Made by a program: the position numbers and the translations under genes. The notes below the pieces were generated by a model. The model was given only the letters and a program-made list of their open reading frames with translations, was not told the DNA's origin and made no database searches. Shown here one piece after another: positions 33,172-39,965 of a DNA stretch of 44,013 nt (positions are counted from its first letter, which is position 1; each line of letters starts with the position of its first letter). This DNA is from Victivallales bacterium (GTDB lineage Bacteria; Verrucomicrobiota; Lentisphaeria; Oligosphaerales; Oligosphaeraceae): assembly GCA_017554445.1 (NCBI GenBank), contig JAFZIJ010000197.1:1-44013 (forward strand), written 5' to 3'.

Positions 33172-33783
33172 TCAGTTCTTGTCGGAAAGCGCGGCGGCGA
33201 TGCGGGGGCCGACGTAGGATGCGACGGCGTCGGCAAGAGCCTGATCCGTGAAGTCGTAAAGCACGTCGTTGTCCTTAAATGCGAGTTTGAAGCCATTGGT
33301 GACGGTTGGAGCGGGGGAGAATTCGCACTGATTCTTCAGATTGTCCGCAAGCTTCGCTTTGACGGCGGCGGACAAGACGTCCAACTGGTCTTTGTTGACG
33401 AGCAGTTCGAGATTGTCTTCATTGCCGTCTTTCTGGAGGTAGCTTTGAACGATCTGCGCGATGATGCCGGGCATCTGCTGCGCGTCCAACGTGGCGTCCA
33501 TCAATTGGAGGACAGCCGTTTTGACGCGGCTTTGGAGCTGTTGACGGAGGGAGAGCATCATGTCTCGCGCGGCCTGGCGAAGGGCTTCTTCTCCTTTTTG
33601 TACAAGGATTTGCGAATCCGCCTGAGCCTTTGCACGGCAGTCATCGGCTTCTTCCTGAGCCTTTTTGATGATGCCTTTCGCTTCGGCTTGGGCTTTTGCG
33701 ATGATGTCGGCCTTGGTTTGCTCCGCCTTTTTCAGGCCTTCTTCATTGATTTTGTTCAGTAGGGCTTGCAGATCGTCCGCCAT
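33172..33783 (-). CDS. ntpE: V-type ATPase subunit E
   Basis: This is the peripheral stalk subunit. The 203 residues start with a long charged helix (KADIIAKAQAEAKGIIKKAQEEAD) and end in a globular domain with FKLAFKDNDVLYDFTDQALADAV, as in other E subunits. It is the first gene of the operon. AGGGAACC lies before the start. No F, G/H or separate C subunit is encoded here, consistent with the reduced Chlamydia-type arrangement. Confidence 0.9.
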   Translation of the reverse strand: MADDLQALLNKINEEGLKKAEQTKADIIAKAQAEAKGIIKKAQEEADDCRAKAQADSQILVQKGEEALRQAARDMMLSLRQQLQSRVKTAVLQLMDATLDAQQMPGIIAQIVQSYLQKDGNEDNLELLVNKDQLDVLSAAVKAKLADNLKNQCEFSPAPTVTNGFKLAFKDNDVLYDFTDQALADAVASYVGPRIAAALSDKN

Positions 33784-33805
33784 GGTTTTCGGTTCCCTGA
33801 GAGAC

Positions 33806-33833
33806 TATATATATGGTAAAAGGAAAATGACAC
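33806..33833 (-). promoter_or_regulatory. Possible promoter of the V-ATPase operon
   Basis: On the minus strand GTGTCA (33833-33828) is followed after 16 bp by TATATA (33811-33806), leaving a leader of about 16 nt. Nothing coding was seen in the rest of the spacer up to 34047. Confidence 0.4.
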
Positions 33834-34047
33834 ACACTAGCTGTTACTATACATTCCTTATTGAAGGTTTTCAAATCCTTTTGTCAAAAATTGCTGGCGG
33901 TGTCCCGCCGCGAGCCATTGATTTCACTTGATGAAAATAATTTAGGTTGGCTTGAAAAATGTTTTTCCATATATAAAGTATAAGGAATGGAAGATGATTA
34001 ACAATAGGAATAGCCGAAAGGTTTTTGAACTGTAGGAGCAATAGAAT

Positions 34048-34614
34048 ATGAAACTGAAGCGCTTTTTCAAAAGAGGCCTGCAGAAAGCCATTGCGAATGA
34101 TTTCAAGAATCTTGTCGAAGACAAAAGCATGGCCATGCCGTCAGGGTTCTTGTGCTATCGTTATTGGGATGACGGATCGGAATTGACGAAACGATATTAT
34201 TTCGTCGTGAACTTCGCAGGTTCGACAAGGAACTGTTTTACGTTTGAATGCGCATGGCAGCCAGATGTCGAGACGGACATCGTCAATTCCAATGGATGGC
34301 CGAAAAGTCTTTCCAACGATGATGGATGTCTTCGCATTATTTATCTTGATCCGAAATTCTTGCCTCCACCGATCAACCCATCCGAATACATTCTGAAACC
34401 GTACGAAGAGATTGTAAACTATGACTACTGGTGGAATTTTGAGAAAATCAATGAAGACGAACCGGATTTGATGCAGCTTGATTGCATTTTGCAGGATGCA
34501 ATCGAAAAACTCGGCAAGTTGGTCATGCCTTTCTTCAGAGATTTAGCCGCTTTCCATGCAGGCCAGCCCATGTCGTCCAATCTTATGACTGTCGAACAAA
34601 AGATGAAAAGATGA
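34048..34614 (+). CDS. Hypothetical protein
   Basis: The 188-residue product has AGGAG nine bases before its start. It opens with a basic helix (MKLKRFFKRGLQKAIAND) and continues as a soluble alpha/beta protein with many aromatic residues (RYYFVVNFAGSTRN, YDYWWNF). No signal peptide, membrane segment or known motif was recognised. The region is richer in AT than its flanks. It lies 67 bp before the YhcG-like gene on the same strand, which may mark a small accessory module. Confidence 0.65.
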   Translation: MKLKRFFKRGLQKAIANDFKNLVEDKSMAMPSGFLCYRYWDDGSELTKRYYFVVNFAGSTRNCFTFECAWQPDVETDIVNSNGWPKSLSNDDGCLRIIYLDPKFLPPPINPSEYILKPYEEIVNYDYWWNFEKINEDEPDLMQLDCILQDAIEKLGKLVMPFFRDLAAFHAGQPMSSNLMTVEQKMKR

Positions 34615-34681
34615 CTAGGAATAATTCTACTGATAGATGGGATGATGCAAATGGCACTGCATGGAACAGAAAGGAATGGAT

Positions 34682-35779
34682 ATGTCAAAAAGACAAATTA
34701 AAAAGAGCGATGAAGGTGAGGCGAAAGACGTTTCTCCAAAAACAATGCCGACATACGATACGTTGGTTTCGGCCATTGAAAAACTTGTCCATGACGCACG
34801 TTCTGGATTGAAGGCGGCAATGAATACGATCATGCTTCAAACCTATTGGCAAACAGGAGAATATATTGTGGAGTATGAGCAACACGGCTCTGACAAGGCG
34901 GTTTACGGGGATGGACTGATGCGGAGGCTTGCACATGATTTGACTCTTCGGTTGGGACGAGGCTTTGCACATTCTAACTTGCACTATATGCGCAAGTTCT
35001 ATCTCATATCACAAAAAATCCAGACGTCTGGATTTTTGACTTGGAGTCACTATCTTGAGATTCTTCGAGCTGATGATCCGTTGGAAATCGCTTTCTACCA
35101 GAAGGAATGTGAAAGATCTAAGTGGAGTGTCCGTGAATTACGGCGACAGATGCAATCCATGCTTTTCCATCGAATTGCGCTTTCACGAGACAAGGAAGGT
35201 GTGCTTGCCTTGGCAAACGAAGGCAATCGTGTACAGAAGCCAGAAGACATTCTTCGAGATCCATACGTCCTTGAGTTTGCCGGTTTGCCAGTTGCAGAGC
35301 GTCTGAAGGAGGGACGGCTTCATGCGGCGCTTATTGAGCATCTTCGAGACTTCCTTCTTGAATTAGGACGCGGTTTTTCTTTTGTAGCAAGTCAATACCG
35401 CATACCGCTTAATACAGAACATCCGTGCAGAGTTGATCTTGTGTTCTACAATTATTTGCTTAAATGCTTTGTGCTTATCGATTTGAAACGTGGTATGATA
35501 AAGCATCAGGATATTGGACAGATGAACATGTATTTGAACTATTTCAAATCAGAAGTCGGTAGCAAGAGTGATGCCGAACCGGTAGGTATCGTTTTGGGAG
35601 CCAATAAGGATGATCTGGTTGTACAATTTGCTACGCAGGGAATATCAAATCGCCTATTTGTGAGTAAGTACCAACTATATTTGCCAGACGAAACACAACT
35701 TCGCGAAAAATTGGCGGCATTGCTTGATGAGGCTTCTAAACGCAAAACTAAACGTATATCTCCGCGCAAAAGAAGATAG
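34682..35779 (+). CDS. YhcG-type PD-(D/E)XK nuclease family protein (DUF1016)
   Basis: The 365-residue protein has the DUF1016 N-terminal helical domain (LQTYWQTGEYIVEYEQHGSDKAVYGDGLM, FAHSNLHYMRKFYL, LTWSHYLEILRADDP) and a C-terminal nuclease-like domain with RVDLVFYN (about 250) and IDLKRG (about 267), the D...DxK layout of this fold, plus QMNMYLNYF. Family members often occur in defence islands and near type I restriction systems, but their activity is poorly known. AAGG at 34671 favours the ATG at 34682 over ATGs at 34661 and 34676. No restriction genes are nearby, so it may be a lone accessory gene. Confidence 0.88.
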   Translation: MSKRQIKKSDEGEAKDVSPKTMPTYDTLVSAIEKLVHDARSGLKAAMNTIMLQTYWQTGEYIVEYEQHGSDKAVYGDGLMRRLAHDLTLRLGRGFAHSNLHYMRKFYLISQKIQTSGFLTWSHYLEILRADDPLEIAFYQKECERSKWSVRELRRQMQSMLFHRIALSRDKEGVLALANEGNRVQKPEDILRDPYVLEFAGLPVAERLKEGRLHAALIEHLRDFLLELGRGFSFVASQYRIPLNTEHPCRVDLVFYNYLLKCFVLIDLKRGMIKHQDIGQMNMYLNYFKSEVGSKSDAEPVGIVLGANKDDLVVQFATQGISNRLFVSKYQLYLPDETQLREKLAALLDEASKRKTKRISPRKRR

Positions 35780-35912
35780 GATATGTTCAAATGTTCGAAT
35801 GATTTTCCTTTACATACTGATCAATCAAATGAAAAAAGGAAAAAAATATCCAAAGTGAGAAAAACACTGTTGACAACAAGCGGTGACTTGCCCAACAATT
35901 TTGTGTTGTGAA

Positions 35913-36803
35913 TTACTTAATATCCAAAATAGTTATATCCGGGTTGCAGAACATACGGAGTTCGTAGAGGTTGCCGAGGCCGACTGATTCACATAAATAG
36001 CGCTTCGGAAAGATTTCGTGGATGCCCGGGCGGGCGAGATGGTTGTTCTCTAGATTCGTATGCGGCCGCCATTCGATGAAGGGAATCTTGATCTGGCCGC
36101 CGTGGGCATGGCCGGAAAAGGCGACATCCCAATCGTAATCTTGCAATTTCAGAAGATGGTCCGGATTGTGGTCGAGAAGGAGATAGTGGACGTCTTCGCG
36201 CGATTCGTCGATGAGCGGCAGGCAACCTTGCGCATTCGGACGGCCTTTCCAATAGTCCTCCATGCCAGCGATGACGATGCGTTGTCCGTTGACTATTATG
36301 GACTTGGATTCATTTTGAAGAACCGTGATGTTCGCGTCGGCAAGAAACTTGAGGACGGATGGGCCGGGAGGCGGAAACTCTTTGGGCTTGCGTTGGTAGT
36401 CGTGGTTGCCGAGACAGGCAAACGTCGGCATGGCCTGCGACAACAGTTGGAAGTAACTGAGCGCGAGGAGATAATCGTGTTCGTTTTTAGGGACGATGCC
36501 GAAATCGCCAGTGAGGACGGCGATGTCCGGCGAATGCGGGAGGGCAAGATCAAGAGCCTTGTGGAGACGTTTGACGGCGGCACTGTTATATAGATGCGTA
36601 TCCGAAATGTGGAGGACGCGTAACGGTTTCTTGAAGGGGACGCGGAAGTCCTCTTTTTTCATTTCGACGCGGCGCAATTGGACGGCGGAGCTTTCGATTC
36701 GCGTCGCCACGAGAAAGACGCAGATGACTAGGGGAACGACGAACATGAAAATGAAGCGTCGCTTCCCCAGCAATTTGAAATTACGTTGCAACGTCTTGAA
36801 CAT
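35913..36803 (-). CDS. Membrane-anchored metallophosphoesterase (YkuE/LpxG-like)
   Basis: From ATG 36803 the product has 296 residues; TTG 36824 is a possible earlier start, and no ribosome site separates them. A single N-terminal membrane helix (about 17-34) is followed by a calcineurin-like domain with D68-x-H70 (LHISDTHL), GDFG, GNHD, LLLDHNPD and SGHAHGGQ, the complete two-metal set. Relatives include YkuE and the UDP-2,3-diacylglucosamine pyrophosphatase LpxG, so a lipid-phosphate or nucleotide-sugar substrate is possible. The gene stands alone. Confidence 0.9.
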   Translation of the reverse strand: MFKTLQRNFKLLGKRRFIFMFVVPLVICVFLVATRIESSAVQLRRVEMKKEDFRVPFKKPLRVLHISDTHLYNSAAVKRLHKALDLALPHSPDIAVLTGDFGIVPKNEHDYLLALSYFQLLSQAMPTFACLGNHDYQRKPKEFPPPGPSVLKFLADANITVLQNESKSIIVNGQRIVIAGMEDYWKGRPNAQGCLPLIDESREDVHYLLLDHNPDHLLKLQDYDWDVAFSGHAHGGQIKIPFIEWRPHTNLENNHLARPGIHEIFPKRYLCESVGLGNLYELRMFCNPDITILDIK

Positions 36804-37130
36804 TAAAGGAATCACGAAAGACAATACAACACAATGTGTTATGAACCACAGATCACACGGATTACACAGATTTTTTCACAGATTGCCTCGCCGCCGAGCC
36901 GACACATTTCAAAAGTATTGGTTCATAGATTATGAAATCTTGCGGCGAATGAATCCAAACGGCTACGGCGGCTCGGCGGTCTGATAGCGCTGCGCGCAAC
37001 AGATGGAAAAGATAGTAAAAAATCTTTGTGAAAAAAACTACACAAGTCGCTTCGCGGAGCTTATGGCCAATTGCTTAAAAAGGCTTTAAGCTTTAAGCTT
37101 TAGGCTTTAAGCTCCGCGAAGGCGAGTGTA
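36804..37130. other. Non-coding spacer with inverted repeats
   Basis: No convincing gene was found in this 327-bp stretch. It holds a tract of near-repeated ACACNGATT words (36846-36885), an 11-bp inverted pair CCGCCGAGCCG/CGGCTCGGCGG about 70 bp apart (near 36890 and 36970), and a 14-bp inverted pair (37050-37063 and 37108-37121) enclosing a GCTTTAA heptamer array. The last hairpin lies just downstream of uxaC in its direction of transcription, and a TTTTTTT run follows it on the minus strand, so it may end the uxaC message. Confidence 0.6.
37083..37110. repeat. Heptamer array GCTTTAA x4 inside a 14-bp inverted repeat
   Basis: Units at 37083, 37090, 37097 (GCTTTAG) and 37104 are tandem. Flanking arms at 37050-37063 and 37108-37121 pair perfectly. 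Confidence 0.85.
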
Positions 37131-38501
37131 TCAGAGTCCAAAGAGAGTCTTGGGACGTGTGTAGGAGAGGCTGACGGCGAGGCGTTCCGCGACTTCCGCC
37201 GGCATCTGGCCGAGTTCGACTTCGTTGCCGAGAACGTGGCAGAGTGTGCGGCGGAACATTTCGTGGCGCGAGCCGTAGGAGAGGATCTTGCGGGAGTCGG
37301 AGACCATGCCGCCCATGTTCGCGAACGTATCGACGGACGTGGAGTATTCGAGCTGGTTCTTCATGCCGATGAACGAATCATTGAGCCACCACGCGAGGCC
37401 GAGCGAGACGGTGTTGCCGAAGGCGCGCGTCAGATGGGCGAGCGTCGCGTTGTGGATGGGATTCATGTTGTAGAGGACGGTCTTGAGGCGTCCATCGAAG
37501 CGGTTCAGCAACGGCAGAAGGTTGGCGACGTAGTCGGTCAAATGGTCGGAAATATCACCGCCGACATCCGCGCCGAGGCTGTTATAGAGGGAGTCGCGCA
37601 CGTCGCGAACGGCACCGATATGGATTTGGAAGACCCATCCTTTCTGGGCGTCCATTTCCGCAACTTCGTTGAAGACGTAGGACATGTAGGCAATTGTTTC
37701 GGCTTCCGTAAGCGGCTTGCGCGCAAGGGCTTTCTGGAAGACGGCTTCCGCGTCCTGCTTCGCGATCTGCAGGCCATAGGGGACGGCGACACCGTGGTCG
37801 GAGGCGACACAGCCGTTTTCGGCGAAGAAGTCATGGGCGGCCTTCAAGGCGGCGAGCAGGTCGTCGATCGTCTTGATGGCGATGTTCCAACGTTTTCCGA
37901 GCGTCTTCACATAGTCTGCGAAATCCGGCTTGAAAATATTCATGGCCTTGTCGGGGCGGAACGTCGGATGGACGATGCCTTTCAGTTGCGACTTCTGGAG
38001 GGCTTGATGGTATTCAAGCGTGTCGGCTGGATCGTCGGTGGAGCACATGGCTTCGACGTTCATCTGCTTGATGAGATTCTGCTGCGAGAACTCTTTTTTC
38101 GCGAGAATGGCCTTCGACTTCTGCCAGATGGCTTCCGCGTTGTCGGCGGTGATGAGTTCGTCGATGCCGAGGCGGCGTTTCAGATCCAGATGGATCCATT
38201 CATACGTCGGGTTGCCGGCGACCTTTTCGAACGCGGCGGCCATGGCGATCCATTTGTCGTGGTTGGAGGCGTCTTTGCCTGTTAGCAGATATTCAGGAAC
38301 GCCGGATTTGCGGAGAACTTCCCAAACATAGTGGTCTGTCGCGGCCTCGGCGTCCCACAGATCCGTGAAGTTGCGGTCTTCCGCGAGGGCATTGACATCG
38401 CAGTGGTTGTGTGCGTCAATGATGGGGAGGTCTTTGACGGCGGCGTAGAGCTTCTTGGATTCATCGCCGCGGAGGAGGTAATTTTCGTCTAAAAATGCCA
38501 T
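37131..38501 (-). CDS. uxaC: Glucuronate isomerase
   Basis: The enzyme converts D-glucuronate to D-fructuronate and D-galacturonate to D-tagaturonate, the first step of uronate catabolism. The 456 residues, near the family length of about 465-470, include the amidohydrolase-type metal motif DAHNHCD (H31, H33), DLWDAEAATDHYVW, MCSTDDPADTLEYH, FRPDKA and the closing LGNEVELGQMP. The start codon has no Shine-Dalgarno; instead a CCACTAA heptamer array (four units) ends 5 bp upstream. No other uronate-pathway gene (uxaA/B, uxuA/B, kdgK) lies in the window. Confidence 0.95.
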   Translation of the reverse strand: MAFLDENYLLRGDESKKLYAAVKDLPIIDAHNHCDVNALAEDRNFTDLWDAEAATDHYVWEVLRKSGVPEYLLTGKDASNHDKWIAMAAAFEKVAGNPTYEWIHLDLKRRLGIDELITADNAEAIWQKSKAILAKKEFSQQNLIKQMNVEAMCSTDDPADTLEYHQALQKSQLKGIVHPTFRPDKAMNIFKPDFADYVKTLGKRWNIAIKTIDDLLAALKAAHDFFAENGCVASDHGVAVPYGLQIAKQDAEAVFQKALARKPLTEAETIAYMSYVFNEVAEMDAQKGWVFQIHIGAVRDVRDSLYNSLGADVGGDISDHLTDYVANLLPLLNRFDGRLKTVLYNMNPIHNATLAHLTRAFGNTVSLGLAWWLNDSFIGMKNQLEYSTSVDTFANMGGMVSDSRKILSYGSRHEMFRRTLCHVLGNEVELGQMPAEVAERLAVSLSYTRPKTLFGL

Positions 38502-38506
38502 GGAAA

Positions 38507-38534
38507 TTAGTGGTTAGTGGTTAGTGGTTAGTGG
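38507..38534. repeat. Heptamer array TTAGTGG x4 just upstream of uxaC
   Basis: Units at 38507, 38514, 38521 and 38528 are perfect. On the coding strand they read CCACTAA and end 5 nt before the uxaC ATG, in the place where a ribosome binding site would be expected. Confidence 0.9.
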
Positions 38535-38540
38535 CCAGAA

Positions 38541-38566
38541 GGGAGGGCTGCGCTCCTGCGCGACCG
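38541..38566. repeat. Hairpin-forming intergenic repeat, further copy
   Basis: GGGAGGG, then CTGCGCTCCTGCGCGACCG, matches the elements at 17714 and 19180 in order and spacing. Here the inner stem is shorter and imperfect. Confidence 0.7.
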
Positions 38567-38645
38567 CTAGTTAGTGGGTAGTAAAGCTAAAAGCAAAGGC
38601 GTGGTTTTAGGGACAAAAGCGACTAATGGGACGAAATAATAGATG

Positions 38646-38676
38646 AAAAAGGCCGTTGGATGTTGCTCCAACGGCC
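38646..38676 (-). terminator. Terminator of the Gfo/Idh/MocA gene
   Basis: GGCCGTTGGA (38651-38660) and TCCAACGGCC (38667-38676) pair perfectly around 6 nt. On the minus strand the hairpin is followed by TTTTT (38650-38646). Confidence 0.9.
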
Positions 38677-38693
38677 TGATGACTAGATACTAT

Positions 38694-39869
38694 TTATTTC
38701 TTCTTGGCGGTCTTTTTCGCGGGAGCCTTTTTGGCAGCTGCTTTCTTGGCCGGAGCCTTTTTAGCGGGAGCAGCGGCTTTCTTCGCGGGAGCCGCATCAA
38801 CCTTCACAGGCATGAGTTCGTTGTGGACTTTGCAGATCTTGCCGGTCTCATTGGATTCGAGGCAGGCGACGACGGCGGCGAGGGCCTTGTAGCCTTTGAT
38901 GCCGTCGAACGGCGGCTTGATGTCGTCGAGAATGCAATCGACGAACAGATCCGGAATGCCGGATTTGACTTGCACTGTGTTCGTGGCGACAGCACCGACT
39001 TTGTACTTCTGAACTTCGCCGTTCTTCAGATAGACTTCAACGGGATAGTCCGGATTCGCGCCGAGAATCATGCGGCCTTCCGTGCCGTAGATGGTCGTGA
39101 TGTTGTCTTCGGGACCGTAGTAGGTCCAGGAGGCGGTGAGCTGGCCGAGAACGCCATCGGACATCTTGAGGATGCAGACCGCGTTGTCATCAACTGTGAT
39201 CGGCTTGCCTTTTTCATTCTTCTTGTCCATCGTGGCGACGAAGGAGGCGGCTTCGACGATGTCGGTGCCGAGCAACCACGGGATCAGATAGCACTTGTGG
39301 ACGCCGAGGTCGCCCATGCAGCCGACGTAGGCCTTTTCCTTCTTGAAGAACCAGGTGTGCGGACCTTTGTCCTGCGACCATGTTTCCGGGCCGCCGTGGC
39401 CGAAAGCCGTGCGGAAGGTCATGACTTTGCCGATGACGCCTTCCTGGAGGAGCTTCTTGGCCTTGAGATGGGGGGACATGAGGCACTGGTTGTGGCCGAT
39501 CATGAGCTTGCGGCCGAGCTTCTCAGCCGTGAGGATCATCTTGGAGGCGTCTTCGAGATTGGTCGCCATCGGCTTCTCGCAGAGGACGTCTTTGTCGGCC
39601 TTCAGGCAGGCGATGGTCAGGCGGGCATGCTCGCTGTTGGGCGTGCAGACGCAGACGGCGTCGATGTTCTTGTTGTTGATGATGGCTTCTTCGCTATCGA
39701 CAACTGGAACATGGTACAGGCTGGAGAGGTATTCGGCGCGTGACTTGATGGGATCATAGACGGCGACGAGTTTCGCATAGGGGTTCTGTGAGAGTTCGAG
39801 AGCGTGGCGGAACAGGGCGATACTGCCTGCGCCGAGGATACCAAAACGCACCAATTCTTCTTTAGCCAT
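38694..39869 (-). CDS. Gfo/Idh/MocA oxidoreductase with a histone-H1-like Lys/Ala/Pro tail
   Basis: The product has 391 residues, with GGAG eight bases before the start. The N-terminal Rossmann motif is FGILGAGSIA; CEKPMATN carries the family's conserved Lys, followed by GHNQCLMSPH, GDLGVHKCYL with the usual His, and DNITTIYGTEGRM. It is likely to oxidise or reduce a sugar or cyclitol with NAD(P). The last 33 or so residues are pure Ala/Lys/Pro (PAKKAAAPAKKAPAKK and variants), a composition seen in H1-like bacterial nucleoid proteins but not expected in this family. The tail is in frame, ends at a normal stop and is followed by a strong terminator. Confidence 0.88.
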   Translation of the reverse strand: MAKEELVRFGILGAGSIALFRHALELSQNPYAKLVAVYDPIKSRAEYLSSLYHVPVVDSEEAIINNKNIDAVCVCTPNSEHARLTIACLKADKDVLCEKPMATNLEDASKMILTAEKLGRKLMIGHNQCLMSPHLKAKKLLQEGVIGKVMTFRTAFGHGGPETWSQDKGPHTWFFKKEKAYVGCMGDLGVHKCYLIPWLLGTDIVEAASFVATMDKKNEKGKPITVDDNAVCILKMSDGVLGQLTASWTYYGPEDNITTIYGTEGRMILGANPDYPVEVYLKNGEVQKYKVGAVATNTVQVKSGIPDLFVDCILDDIKPPFDGIKGYKALAAVVACLESNETGKICKVHNELMPVKVDAAPAKKAAAPAKKAPAKKAAAKKAPAKKTAKKK

Positions 39870-39965
39870 TGTGTTACTCCGTTGTTTGTTTTTAGTTCAA
39901 TTGGAAAAAGAAACAAATATCAATTTCTTATAGAATAATACATTTACAGAAATATGCAAGTAAAT

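Noticed and set aside
36841..37130. tRNA or small RNA gene
   Set aside because: No cloverleaf or other recognisable RNA family could be drawn.
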